NCBI GenBank assembly: GCA_964431205.1
Contig: CAYSIX010000001.1
Coordinates: forward strand, 1 to 49,159
Reading direction: 5' to 3'
DNA length: 49,159 bases
Source: CAYSIX01 sp964431205
GTDB taxonomy: Bacteria; Planctomycetota; Phycisphaerae; Phycisphaerales; Phycisphaeraceae
Shown here: in pieces, positions 8,848-17,280 of the stretch
How positions within the stretch are numbered: the first letter of the stretch is position 1
Layout of the letters: each line of letters opens with the position of its first letter
Translations under genes and position numbers: made by a program
The notes under the pieces: generated by a model
Seen by the model: only the letters and a program-made list of their open reading frames with translations
What the model was told of the DNA's origin: nothing
Database searches by the model: none

Positions 8848-10107
8848 CTATCGCCGATGCCGCTTGGCGACCGTGGCGACGATCTCCACCGCCGTCGCCA
8901 CGTCCTGCTCTGTGTACTTTTCGCAGAACGACGCCCAGCGGATCATGTGCTCGATGTATGCCGAGGCGTTGGGACAGTCCTCGCGCACGTAGCGATGTTG
9001 GCCCGTCGCCGGCGGCGAGGAGTACGGCCACTCGCCTCGCTCGGCACGCTCGCTCAGAAACGGAAGCGCCGCCGGCATCAGGTAATACCGGCACGTGCCG
9101 ATCTTGGGAATGCCCGCCTCGGCGCACTCCTCGGCGAACTGGTCGGCGTCGCAGCGGAACCGCTCCGGATCGATGCGGAAACTGGCCATCCAGCACGAGT
9201 ACCGCTCGGTGTGGTCCGGGATCGTCGGGGGAAGGATGCCCGGGATCTTGCCCAACTCATCGATCATCAGGCGGATCATGCGGTCGCGCTGCGTCACGTT
9301 CGCCTCGGCGTCCTCGAGCTGCGCGATAGTGACCGCCGCCGACACCTGCGGAAGCCGGTGCGCAAAGCCCTGGTGCGTGTGAACCCGGCCGAAGCGCGGC
9401 TTCATCTGCCCGCCCCGGCTGTGCCCGATGAACCGCGCAAAGTCCGCGAAGCCCTCGTCGTCTGTCACCAGCGCCCCGGCGATGTCCGACCCGATCGTCT
9501 TCTCGGAGTCGAAGGAGAAGCACGCGGCATCGGCGAGCGTCCCGGCCAGCCGCCCCTTGTAGATCCCGAAAGCGGACTGACAGACGTCTTCGATCACGAA
9601 CAGCCCGCGATCACGCGCCAGCTCCATCACCGGATCCATGTCGATGAACAGGCCCGTCATGTGGACGCAGATGATCGCGCGGGTGCGAGTGGTGAGCTTT
9701 GCCTCGATCGTCCGGGCGCTGATGTTCACGTTGTCCGGCTCCGTGTCGGCGAAGACCGGGATCAGACCGAGTTCGATCAACCCCGTGATCGTGCCGTAGT
9801 CGGTGATGCAGCTGACGATCACCTCGTCGCCCGGCTCGAGCCGAAGCGCCGCGGCCGCCATCTTCATCGCCGGGTTGCACCCCGGAGAGGCGACGCAGTG
9901 TTTCCGGCCGAGCATCCCAGCCAGTTTCTGCTCCAACCGACCGGACATGTTGATCGCCAGCCCGGCGTCCACCACCTCGGACAGGTACTTCATCGTGTTC
10001 TTGCCCATCACACGCGGGAATGGGATCGGCAGGCGCCCTTCCTCGCCCGCCAGCGCCGCCGCGCCGAACTTCGCCGCGCCGAACGATGCGGCCTCGAGCT
10101 TTGTCAT
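8848..10107 (-). CDS. DegT/DnrJ/EryC1/StrS-family PLP aminotransferase
   Basis: A 419-residue fold-type I PLP enzyme. The PLP-binding Lys is Lys203 (FSFDSEKTIGSDIAGA) and the Asp that contacts the pyridine nitrogen is Asp174 (VIEDVCQSAFG). The segment VIVSCITDYGT matches VIVPPITDMGT in the second DegT protein of this window (20408-21661), so the two appear to belong to one subfamily. These enzymes transaminate keto sugars or keto-cyclitols using Glu or Gln. AAAGGAAG precedes the ATG. The gene follows the two permease genes and precedes a Gfo/Idh gene, so the imported compound is probably its substrate or is made into it. Confidence 0.85.
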   Translation of the reverse strand: MTKLEAASFGAAKFGAAALAGEEGRLPIPFPRVMGKNTMKYLSEVVDAGLAINMSGRLEQKLAGMLGRKHCVASPGCNPAMKMAAAALRLEPGDEVIVSCITDYGTITGLIELGLIPVFADTEPDNVNISARTIEAKLTTRTRAIICVHMTGLFIDMDPVMELARDRGLFVIEDVCQSAFGIYKGRLAGTLADAACFSFDSEKTIGSDIAGALVTDDEGFADFARFIGHSRGGQMKPRFGRVHTHQGFAHRLPQVSAAVTIAQLEDAEANVTQRDRMIRLMIDELGKIPGILPPTIPDHTERYSCWMASFRIDPERFRCDADQFAEECAEAGIPKIGTCRYYLMPAALPFLSERAERGEWPYSSPPATGQHRYVREDCPNASAYIEHMIRWASFCEKYTEQDVATAVEIVATVAKRHRR

Positions 10108-10189
10108 CTTCGTCTTCCTTTACGTTCCAAGGTCACTTCACTCTCGCGTCACACCGTCGCACGCCGACCGCGCAACGCCCGCGACCCAC

Positions 10190-11068
10190 TCACCCCTTCA
10201 CGGCCCCTGCCGCGATCCCCCGCTGTATGAACCGTTGCAGACATACGTAGATCACGATCATCGGCACCACCATGATCACCAGCGCCGCGAACGCCGTGCC
10301 CCACTGGCTGTTGTTGCTCGCCGACAGCGTCACGTTCGCCAACGCCAACGGCAGCGTCTGTACCCGCTCGACGTCCGCGTTCGACAGCAGCATGAATGCC
10401 AGAAAGTACTCGCTCCACGTCGCGAGGAACGAGAAGATCGCCACGGTCGCCAGCGCTGACCGGCCCAGCGGAACCACCACGTGCCAGAACACCTGCCAAT
10501 GGCTGGCGCCGTCAATGAACGCCGCCTCCTCGAGACTCCGCGGCAGTCCGCGGAAGAAACCAGATAACACCAAAACCCCGAATGGCAGGCCGAACCCCAC
10601 GTACGCGAGGATTAGCCCAACCCGCGTGCCCAGCAGCCCCGTGTCCCGGAAATGGAAGAACAGTGGCACGACCGCGAGCTGGACCGGTATCATCAGCCCC
10701 GCCACGAAAAGCGCGCCGATCGCTGCGCGGCCGGGCAGACAGAACCGCGTCAGGGCGAACGCCGCCATGGCCGACAACAGTGTCGTCACGATCACGACCG
10801 CCGTGTTGATCACGACGCTGTTGACAAACGCCATGCCGATACCCCCACCCCCCCAAGCTTGGCGGTAGTTCGACCAATGCAGATCGCTCAGCCGGGGAAG
10901 CCCGAATGGCGAAAAGAAGATGTTCTGGTTCGACTTGAGGCTCGAAAGAAACAGCCACAGCATCGGCAGAACCACCGACAGACCAAACCCGATCAGGATC
11001 ACGGCTCCCAGCCACGTCATCGGCCGACGAATCATGACCCCGAGCGTGGTGGCCGCACCGCTGCTCAC
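10190..11068 (-). CDS. ABC sugar transporter permease, MalG/CUT1 type
   Basis: A 292-residue inner-membrane protein with about six transmembrane helices. The cytoplasmic EAA loop is visible (EEAAFIDGASHWQVFWHVV). The start is the GTG at 11068: it overlaps the stop of the fused permease gene by 4 nt (GTGA) and has a GGAGGAGG ribosome site inside the upstream gene. The frame stays open upstream to 11251, but that part is out-of-frame coding sequence of the fusion gene. It forms the second half of the translocation pore with the MalF-like part of the fusion. No MalK-type ATPase is present in the operon, so the importer must borrow an ATPase encoded elsewhere. Confidence 0.88.
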   Translation of the reverse strand: MSSGAATTLGVMIRRPMTWLGAVILIGFGLSVVLPMLWLFLSSLKSNQNIFFSPFGLPRLSDLHWSNYRQAWGGGGIGMAFVNSVVINTAVVIVTTLLSAMAAFALTRFCLPGRAAIGALFVAGLMIPVQLAVVPLFFHFRDTGLLGTRVGLILAYVGFGLPFGVLVLSGFFRGLPRSLEEAAFIDGASHWQVFWHVVVPLGRSALATVAIFSFLATWSEYFLAFMLLSNADVERVQTLPLALANVTLSASNNSQWGTAFAALVIMVVPMIVIYVCLQRFIQRGIAAGAVKG

Positions 11069-13623
11069 GCGTGCACCTCCTCCCCCCGCATCACGCGAAA
11101 CGACAGCATCGACAGCCCGAACGTCATCACGAACAGAAGCACGGCCAGCGCGGCCGCTTCGCCCACCCTCAGCTCGAAGAACATGGTCTGCACCAGCCGC
11201 GTCCCGATAACGTGCGACTGCTCGCCCGGGCGTTGATCGGTCAGCAGCCACACCACCTCGAACGTCTTCATGCTCATAATGAGCAGAAACACGACGACGA
11301 TCGTGATCATGTGCCGGATCATTGGCACCGTGACCGACCAGAACTGACGGGTCCGACCCGCGCCGTCGAGGTCGGCGGCCTCATACAGGCTCTTGGGGAT
11401 CTCGCTCATCGCCGCCAGGAATAGCAGCATGTTGAACCCCACGGTCATCCAGATCAGGATCGGCAGGATGGACCAGTACAGCATGCGCTGCGAAAGCCAC
11501 GGAAACCCGTCGAACCGCTCCAGCCACGCGCCCCATGACGCGACCGAGCCCCCGAGGTAGCCGACGCCCGCCCCGTCCAGCATGGCCGCGAACCCGCTGA
11601 CCCATTGGCCGAGCATGACCAGTATCGCGTTGATCGGCCCGCTCTGCGGGTCGTACAGGTGTGTCCACAGCAGCGCCGCCGCGACACCGCCCAGAAAGTT
11701 CGGGAACAGCAACACGACACGCAACACATGCGCGCCGACGATGCCCCGAAGGATGAGCACCGCGAACGCCAGCGACAGCGGCACCACGCAGAGTGGGACC
11801 AGCACCGCGATGAACAGATTGTTGACCAAAGCGCTCCAGAACCCGCTGCTCTCCAGCAGCAGCCGACGAAAGTGGGTCAGCCCGTACCACGCGGCGTCGC
11901 CCAGCCCGTTCCACCGAACAAACGCCCACCGAAATGCATGCAACGATGGCATCAGGACGATCAGCACATACACCAGCGCCGCCGGCCCGATGAACATGGC
12001 CACCCCACGGAAGCCGAGCCTTTGCGTAGTCCCCCGATGCACGACGTCGGCTCGGCTCGCCGAGCGGCGCGACCAACGGACTTGGCCGAGCACCGACCGG
12101 ACGATCCACAGCATGCCCACTACCGTCACGGCCAAGAACGCCGCCGCCCGCCACGGGTGCTTGACCTGCACCAGCGTGGGGTCGGCACGCCGCTGGCGGA
12201 GCATGTCCGCGGCGGCCTCGAGCTCGGCCGCGATCTGACGCGGCGTCTTGCGCAGCTCCAGCAGGTCCTCCCGCGCGTTGCTCCACGCCTGCAGCATCTC
12301 CGGGGCGGCATCCGTCGACGAACCGTACGTTTCACGTGCCGCTCGCACCATCGGCAACAACGACTCGATGTCCGGGTCCAGGCCCTCGTTGGCGCCCCGC
12401 GTCGCGACCAGCGTCTGCTTCGCCACGGCGAACCGGTTCGCCTGCTCACGCGATGTTAGAAACCGTAAAAAGTCCACCGCCGCCTCAGGCGCCGCGCCGT
12501 CACGAAACACAAAGAACTGCGCTTGGTACGTCTTGAGCGCCGTCGGATCGCCCACACCTTCCTCGAAGACCGGCAGCGGGAACGACCCAAGCCGAAAGTC
12601 CTCCGGAATGACGTCCGACATCTCTGATTTCAACCACGACCCGTTGAAGATCATCGCGGCCTGGCCCAGGAAGAACTGTGCCTGGGCCTCGATGTGCCCC
12701 TGACTCATCGCGCCGGGCTGAAAATAGTCGCGCGACAGGTGCTGGACGACCTCGAACGCCCGGATCATCGCCGGATGGTTGAACGCCCCGGGCTCCAGGT
12801 CGATCTGAGCCTGATACGCCTCGGCGCCAGCCAGGCTGTAGAACGCGGACTCGTAAATCGTCGACGCGTAGTGCGTGCGACGACCCGGGAAGGCGATTGG
12901 GGCGACGCCGGCCCGCTTCAGGCGTTCACAAGTCTCAAAGAACTCCTCCCACGTGCGCGGCGGCTCCAGGCCGTGCTCTTTAAAGATCCGTTGGTTGTAC
13001 CAGACGGCGTACACGGCATAAGCCACGGGGATCGCGTATACCTTGCCCTGGTGCCGGAACCCATCGAGGCTGCCGGGCAGAAACGTTTCCCGCCAAGTCT
13101 GATCTCCCTCCCAGTTGGGGCCCTCGAGGTACTCATCGAACGACAGCAGGTGCCCGCTCTCGATCAACGCCCAAGGCGTGCGAACGGCGTCGGTCACGTC
13201 GGGGATCGATCCGGCGAGCACCCGGATCTGGACCTTGTCCATCATCACCGGATCGCCGTACAACCGCACTTCGACGCCGGGACGGACCGCCTCGTATGCG
13301 CGGGCGGCACGCAGGTAGCCATCGATCCCATACCCCCCGTCATAGAATGGCGCATCGACCACGACGCTCCTATCCGGCCGAGCCGGCTCGGGCGGCGCGA
13401 GCGAAGTCGCCGACGCCCCGCGGGGAATCGTCACCAGCAGGATGGACACGCCGCACAACCAACTCGATGACACGGCCGCTTGCCAAGGCCGCCGGCGTCG
13501 CAAACATCTCGGACGGGCTGCGGTCATGGACTTCCCGAGGCGTCGCACAGACTCTCGTGGCCTGACAAGATCCAAGCCTCTCCAACCAGGCGACGCGATC
13601 CACTTCTTCATCGCCATGACCAC
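11065..13623 (-). CDS. Fusion: sugar-binding protein + MalF-type ABC permease
   Basis: An 852-residue protein joining two normally separate subunits. Residues about 45-72 form a signal or anchor sequence. Residues about 85-485 are a family-1 solute-binding protein (YAVYAVWYNQRIFKEHGLE, AAMIFNGSWLKSEM, AVDFLRFLTSREQANRFA). Residues about 492-513 are one extra membrane helix (AAFLAVTVVGMLWIVRSVLG) followed by a basic segment. Residues about 538-850 are a MalF-like permease with the EAA loop (LYEAADLDGAGRTRQFW). The extra helix is what topology requires: it returns the chain to the cytoplasm, where MalF-type permeases begin. An internal ATG at 13527 with GGGAAG upstream is an alternative start and gives a more normal signal peptide. 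The gene follows the pseudopilin by 4 nt. Confidence 0.88.
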   Translation of the reverse strand: MVMAMKKWIASPGWRGLDLVRPRESVRRLGKSMTAARPRCLRRRRPWQAAVSSSWLCGVSILLVTIPRGASATSLAPPEPARPDRSVVVDAPFYDGGYGIDGYLRAARAYEAVRPGVEVRLYGDPVMMDKVQIRVLAGSIPDVTDAVRTPWALIESGHLLSFDEYLEGPNWEGDQTWRETFLPGSLDGFRHQGKVYAIPVAYAVYAVWYNQRIFKEHGLEPPRTWEEFFETCERLKRAGVAPIAFPGRRTHYASTIYESAFYSLAGAEAYQAQIDLEPGAFNHPAMIRAFEVVQHLSRDYFQPGAMSQGHIEAQAQFFLGQAAMIFNGSWLKSEMSDVIPEDFRLGSFPLPVFEEGVGDPTALKTYQAQFFVFRDGAAPEAAVDFLRFLTSREQANRFAVAKQTLVATRGANEGLDPDIESLLPMVRAARETYGSSTDAAPEMLQAWSNAREDLLELRKTPRQIAAELEAAADMLRQRRADPTLVQVKHPWRAAAFLAVTVVGMLWIVRSVLGQVRWSRRSASRADVVHRGTTQRLGFRGVAMFIGPAALVYVLIVLMPSLHAFRWAFVRWNGLGDAAWYGLTHFRRLLLESSGFWSALVNNLFIAVLVPLCVVPLSLAFAVLILRGIVGAHVLRVVLLFPNFLGGVAAALLWTHLYDPQSGPINAILVMLGQWVSGFAAMLDGAGVGYLGGSVASWGAWLERFDGFPWLSQRMLYWSILPILIWMTVGFNMLLFLAAMSEIPKSLYEAADLDGAGRTRQFWSVTVPMIRHMITIVVVFLLIMSMKTFEVVWLLTDQRPGEQSHVIGTRLVQTMFFELRVGEAAALAVLLFVMTFGLSMLSFRVMRGEEVHA

Positions 13624-13627
13624 GGGC

Positions 13628-14443
13628 TCAATTGTACGGGTCCCACTTGTTGTTGTCGGGTTGCTCGAACGCGTCGGTCAGCTCATCCTCGCCGTAGGGG
13701 TTGTAACCCTGCGTCTCGACACCGTCGTCGATCTTGACCGCCGTCACGTGCGAATCCGCCCACAACGTATTCACCGCGCCCGAGTGTCGTGCGCCGGGCA
13801 TGAGGCGGTTATTGAGGCCCCACACCCACGTGGCGTTCACAATGTACCACCCCGAGGAGTTTGGTTCCGGGAACGCCTCCGAGGTCAGTTGCCAGGTGTC
13901 GAGCATCGAGATCGTCGAGCTGGCATTACGCACCTCTTCGACCTTGGCCGGCGTGTTCGCCGGCCGAAGCCCCTTCGGGTCACCCTGGTACCCCCATAGC
14001 CGGTCTTCGTTCGCCCCGTAGTTGATCGTGCGCCAGAGCGAATGCCGTAGATCAAACTCCGATCCACTCACCGGCAAGTCCGCGTAGGGATCCACGGGAG
14101 CGTCGGGACAGTTGTAAGCCTCTGTGGAGCTGGTGTACTGCTGCTTGATAAACATCGCCGGCCAGTAGGGAATGTCGCTCAGGCTGACACCACTTCCGAC
14201 GGGCAGGACCTGGCCGGAGGGCGGAAACGAGTTGTCGTAGTCCTGATGGTACAGGGCCACGACCAGTCCCAACTGCCGAATGTTGGACATGCAGTTGACG
14301 TTTCGGGCCGCCTGGCGGGACGCCCCCAGCGCCGGCAACAGGATCCCGATCAGGATGGCAATGATCGAGATGACAACGAGCAACTCGATGAGAGTAAACG
14401 CGGAACGAATTGGGCCATGCCGTGAAACAGGATAATCAGACAT
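13628..14443 (-). CDS. Type IV pseudopilin-like protein (DUF1559/H-X9-DG type)
   Basis: A 271-residue protein with a prepilin leader: a short basic N-terminus, then SAFTLIELLVVISIIAILIG with the Phe/Glu5 arrangement cleaved and N-methylated by prepilin peptidase. The C-terminal region has HSGAVNTLWADSH, which fits the H-X9-D motif of the planctomycete family. The ATG at 14443 is chosen over the GTG at 14452 because AAAAGG lies 8 nt upstream of the ATG. These proteins are very numerous in planctomycetes and their role is unsettled. Here it opens an operon with a receptor-fused sugar importer, only 4 nt from the fusion gene, which suggests a part in surface capture of the substrate. Confidence 0.85.
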   Translation of the reverse strand: MSDYPVSRHGPIRSAFTLIELLVVISIIAILIGILLPALGASRQAARNVNCMSNIRQLGLVVALYHQDYDNSFPPSGQVLPVGSGVSLSDIPYWPAMFIKQQYTSSTEAYNCPDAPVDPYADLPVSGSEFDLRHSLWRTINYGANEDRLWGYQGDPKGLRPANTPAKVEEVRNASSTISMLDTWQLTSEAFPEPNSSGWYIVNATWVWGLNNRLMPGARHSGAVNTLWADSHVTAVKIDDGVETQGYNPYGEDELTDAFEQPDNNKWDPYN

Positions 14444-14476
14444 CAGGCGCACCTTTTCTGGAAGCTCGTGGAGTAA

Positions 14477-14492
14477 GTGAAACCATTGTCAC
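14477..14492. promoter_or_regulatory. Palindrome upstream of the pseudopilin/importer operon
   Basis: GTGA-N8-TCAC at 14477-14492, 34 nt upstream of the ATG at 14443. The symmetry and position suit an operator for a dimeric regulator, for example the ROK protein. There is no other support. Confidence 0.3.
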
Positions 14493-14600
14493 GATCTGGT
14501 GGTACGTCACGACGGCGTGAAGGCGCCACACTCCCGATCGCGGGAAAGTGCATTCGCCGCCAAACGCGTGGGCGCTGACCGCCATCCGCCGCTCCCCGCG

Positions 14601-15704
14601 TCAACCGGTCCGACGGCGGCGGCGGATCGCGAGGCCGGCCACGGTCAGCAGAAAGGAAACGGCCCCAGCGGGCTCGGGTACAGCCGCCCCCTCGACACCT
14701 GTCCCGAAGTTCGTCTGCCACAAGCCCAGGTCGAACGCGTCCACGTCTCCATCGCCGTCAAAATCAGCGCTGAGGCTCTCGCCCGTCTCACCGAATTGCG
14801 TCTGCCAAATGCCCAGGTCGAAGGCGTCCACGTCGCCGTCCCCATCGGCGTCGCCCGGCACCACGTCTGCGGAGGCGACATTAATGTTGTCGATCCACAC
14901 CTCGGCCGTGAGCGACGCGTCGGTGGAGTACCCAAGACGATTGACCCCGTCCACCGTGCCGTTCATCGGGAGGTCGGCGGTTGTGCCATCGGTCAGCTTG
15001 AAGAGCACGGGCTCGCCGTCGATGAACAGCGAGTAAAGGCCCTCTCCTGCGTCCCACTCCACTGTGAGCTCGAACGGGCGGTTGATCACGTCATTTATGA
15101 AATCCGTCGGCATGGCTCCGGTCGTGGTCAGCCCCGTCCAGATGTCGCGGATATGGAAAAACCCCGTGTCCGCGACCAGAAAGTCGAACCAGATCGTGGG
15201 CGATGGACTGTTTACGTTGATCAACGGCGGCTCTTCTCCACCGATGACGACCTGCAGGTTGTTGTAAAAAAACCCGTCGGTGTGAACGGGCAAAGTGCGG
15301 TCTGGCAGCCTTGGATCCGCCAGGAAGAGATCCATCGTTGCTTGCCCGACGGGGATCGAGTCAGGCTCACCGCTGGCGCCCTCGGTGAAGGCGATCTGGG
15401 CGTTCGCCGAACCGGTGTGATCCTTGATGAACAGGCTCTGATTGTCAGGTCCGAATGGGTCCGCGAACTCACTCTCCGAGTCGGCTACAATAACCTGCGT
15501 CGCGAAGTTCAGAAACGGAAGGTTCTGGGGATCCGAGATGTTGAACGCGCCCGCCGGCGCTGAGCCCACCTCGTCCGCCTCGAAGTCCTCGTGAATGATG
15601 TTGCCGTGCACCGGCGCGGCGCCGAAGATCAGCGTTACGACGGCGACCGAGCGACCAACGCCACGTTGGGCGAAGTGCTTGCGAGTCCTCTCTTGCAACG
15701 ACAT
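14601..15704 (-). CDS. Secreted LamG-like protein with dockerin repeats and PEP-CTERM tail
   Basis: A 367-residue secreted protein. It has a signal peptide (SVAVVTLIFGAAPVHG), then a beta-rich region of about 260 residues starting IIHEDFEADEVGSAP, which resembles a concanavalin/LamG-like jelly roll. Next come two calcium-loop repeats (GDADGDGDVDAFDLGIWQTQ and a second copy ending NFGTG), and finally VPEPAG, a hydrophobic stretch and RRRRRTG, the layout of an exosortase-recognised PEP-CTERM tail. The start has AAAGGAG 5 nt upstream. The protein at 16257-17171 is a close paralogue lacking the dockerin part. A carbohydrate-binding or structural surface role is inferred; no catalytic site is apparent. 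Confidence 0.8.
   Translation of the reverse strand: MSLQERTRKHFAQRGVGRSVAVVTLIFGAAPVHGNIIHEDFEADEVGSAPAGAFNISDPQNLPFLNFATQVIVADSESEFADPFGPDNQSLFIKDHTGSANAQIAFTEGASGEPDSIPVGQATMDLFLADPRLPDRTLPVHTDGFFYNNLQVVIGGEEPPLINVNSPSPTIWFDFLVADTGFFHIRDIWTGLTTTGAMPTDFINDVINRPFELTVEWDAGEGLYSLFIDGEPVLFKLTDGTTADLPMNGTVDGVNRLGYSTDASLTAEVWIDNINVASADVVPGDADGDGDVDAFDLGIWQTQFGETGESLSADFDGDGDVDAFDLGLWQTNFGTGVEGAAVPEPAGAVSFLLTVAGLAIRRRRRTG
14698..14863 (-). repeat. Dockerin-like double calcium-loop cassette (copy 1)
   Basis: Encodes two loops, DADGDGDVDAFDLGIWQTQF and DFDGDGDVDAFDLGLWQTNF, separated by about 10 residues. The coding DNA is nearly the same as in the copies at 19243-19396 and 41424-41582. It sits exactly between the body of the protein and the VPEP tail. 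Confidence 0.8.
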
Positions 15705-15790
15705 GGGTTTCTCCTTTGAAGGCGGTGAAAGCGGTTGTGGAAGCGGTTCAGCGGTCCCGTCAGCAGACCGAAATTAGCGGATCGGTAATA

Positions 15791-15819
15791 ATTATGCGCC
15801 AGCGTCGCGACGTTGTCAA
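15791..15819 (-). promoter_or_regulatory. Promoter of the dockerin-bearing LamG paralogue
   Basis: On the minus strand, TTGACA (15819-15814), 17 nt, CATAAT (15796-15791). It is followed at 15792-15773 by ATTATTACC-N3-CCG-N-TAAT, which matches the sequence after the divergent promoter at 16142-16170 in 16 of 20 positions. The leader also holds four copies of GCGGT between 15722 and 15755. Confidence 0.65.
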
Positions 15820-15960
15820 GGGGCGGGTGCCGGCCGGTCTAAAACCCGGGCGGAGACGCCCAAGGAACGGATCGGCGTCCGGATATGCGCTAGCTTGATC
15901 GGAGCGCCGTTTCCCAGCCGTTCACGCTCTAGGACAGGGGGACGCATGGTCGCCCATAGC

Positions 15961-16124
15961 CAGGGTGAAGACATTTACTGACCGGCGACGCCAGCGCGTT
16001 CAGGGCGGACGTGATTCTGAGGGCGTGAGAGCCGTCCAACTGGAGACCAGAAATCTGAGGCCAACTTACTCATTTCGGGTCGTCGCGGCCCGTTGCATGA
16101 GAATCGGGTAATGTCTTCACCCTG
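15961..16124. mobile_element. 164-bp inverted-repeat element (MITE-like) with 9-bp target duplication
   Basis: The ends are CAGGGTGAAGACATT at 15961-15975 and its exact complement, AATGTCTTCACCCTG, at 16110-16124. The similarity continues imperfectly (TTAC against TAC). The element is flanked by perfect direct repeats GCCCATAGC at 15952-15960 and 16125-16133, the signature of a DDE transposition event. The 164-bp interior has no reading frame worth reporting, so it is non-autonomous. I cannot assign an IS family from the ends alone. It lies between the two divergent paralogue promoters without disrupting either. Confidence 0.8.
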
Positions 16125-16141
16125 GCCCATAGCACGACCAC

Positions 16142-16170
16142 TTGACAAGGCGGCTACGACACGTCATCAT
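16142..16170 (+). promoter_or_regulatory. Promoter of the dockerin-less LamG paralogue
   Basis: TTGACA (16142-16147), 17 nt, CATCAT (16165-16170), followed by ATTATTACC-N3-CCG-N-TAAT at 16171-16190. Layout and downstream element are the same as in the divergent promoter at 15791-15819, so the two genes are probably regulated alike. The leader to the ATG at 16257 is about 80 nt. Confidence 0.6.
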
Positions 16171-16256
16171 TATTACCATACCGTTAATAGCTGCCCGGTG
16201 ATCTTGGGTGGACCACGTTTGACCGGGCCGCAGCACCCGTGAGAGGAGATAGCAGC

Positions 16257-17171
16257 ATGTCCAAGAGAATTCGCCAAAACCGCTTTGTCCGCAGCCGATG
16301 GACCGCGTGCCTGACAGGTATCGCGAGCCTGAGCCTGATCGTGCCGACCACGACCGCCCAAGCCGACCTGATCCACGAGGACTTCGAGGCCGATACGGTG
16401 GGATCCGCGCCCTCGTCGGCCTTCGGCGTCTCAGATCCCCAGAACACGCCTGTCACCAACTTCGCCACGCAAGTGATCGTCGTCGATTCGGACAGCGAAT
16501 TCGCCGATCCATTCGGACCCGACAACCAGAGCCTGTTGATCAAGGACCACACCGGTTCGGCTCGATCTCAGGTCGCGTTTACCGAGGGCGCGAGCAACGA
16601 GCCGAGGTCGATCGCCACGGGACAGACGACCATGGACCTTTTTTTAGCTGATCCACGGCTACCGGACCGCACCATCCCGGTTCACACCGATGGGTTCTTC
16701 TACAACAACCTGCAAGTGATTATCGGTGGAGACACTCCTCCGCTGAGCAATGTCAACAGCGCATCGCCCACGATCTGGTTTGATTTTCTCGTCGCTGATA
16801 CAGGCTTCTTTCACATCCGTGACATCTGGACCGGGCTGACCACCAGAGGAGCGATGCCATCATCATTCATTGACACGGTTGTCGGAAGACCGTTTGAGCT
16901 GACGGTGGAGTGGGACGTTGAAGAGGGCCTGTATTCATTGCTCATCGACGGTGAGCCCGTTCTATTCAAACTTACCGACGGCACGACGGCCTCGCTTCCC
17001 ATGAACGGAACGGTGGACGGAGTCAATCGCGTCGGTTTCGGCACGGACAACTCGCTCACCGCCGAGGTGTGGGTCGACAACGTCAACCTCGTGCCGGAGC
17101 CCGGCGCCCTGGCGCTGACGCTCACGGTGGCGGCCGGAGCAATCGGCCGACGGACGCGCCGGATCGTCTAA
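16257..17171 (+). CDS. Secreted LamG-like protein with PEP-CTERM tail, no dockerin
   Basis: A 304-residue secreted paralogue of the 14601-15704 protein. It shares the body almost throughout (LIHEDFEADTVGSAP, FADPFGPDNQSLLIKDHTGS, DGFFYNNLQVIIGG, WFDFLVADTGFFHIRDIWTG, AEVWVDNVN), but passes directly from NVNLVPEP to the hydrophobic tail and basic end (GRRTRRIV). The start is the ATG at 16257, with GAGAGGAG 6-13 nt upstream; the frame opens at 16239, inside that ribosome site. The signal peptide is basic (KRIRQNRFVRSR), then hydrophobic. It is followed by a strong intrinsic terminator at 17218-17257. The VPEP tail predicts exosortase sorting to the outer surface. Confidence 0.8.
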   Translation: MSKRIRQNRFVRSRWTACLTGIASLSLIVPTTTAQADLIHEDFEADTVGSAPSSAFGVSDPQNTPVTNFATQVIVVDSDSEFADPFGPDNQSLLIKDHTGSARSQVAFTEGASNEPRSIATGQTTMDLFLADPRLPDRTIPVHTDGFFYNNLQVIIGGDTPPLSNVNSASPTIWFDFLVADTGFFHIRDIWTGLTTRGAMPSSFIDTVVGRPFELTVEWDVEEGLYSLLIDGEPVLFKLTDGTTASLPMNGTVDGVNRVGFGTDNSLTAEVWVDNVNLVPEPGALALTLTVAAGAIGRRTRRIV

Positions 17172-17217
17172 GGACCCATCGCTTGCTCTGTATGCGGTCT
17201 AGTTGCAGTTCCTTCGA

Positions 17218-17257
17218 GGGCGTTGCGCGGTGAGGGTCCGCCGCGCAACGCCCTTTT
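17218..17257 (+). terminator. Intrinsic terminator after the LamG paralogue
   Basis: A perfect 13-bp GC-rich stem, GGGCGTTGCGCGG (17218-17230) with CCGCGCAACGCCC (17241-17253), a 10-nt loop and TTTT (17254-17257). It lies 47 nt after the stop at 17171. The frame of the next gene is open through this hairpin, which shows that its real start must lie downstream. Confidence 0.85.
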
Positions 17258-17280
17258 CACTCGACTCCAGGAGCAGCCCC

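Noticed and set aside
8791..10230. A 479-codon plus-strand open frame opposite the DegT gene
   Set aside because: It is rich in Arg, His and Asp with no motif, and is the antisense shadow of a gene with intact PLP motifs. High GC keeps such frames open.
10190..11251. MalG-type permease starting at 11251
   Set aside because: The first 61 codons are out-of-frame sequence of the fusion gene. The GTG at 11068 with GGAGGAGG and a 4-nt overlap is far better.
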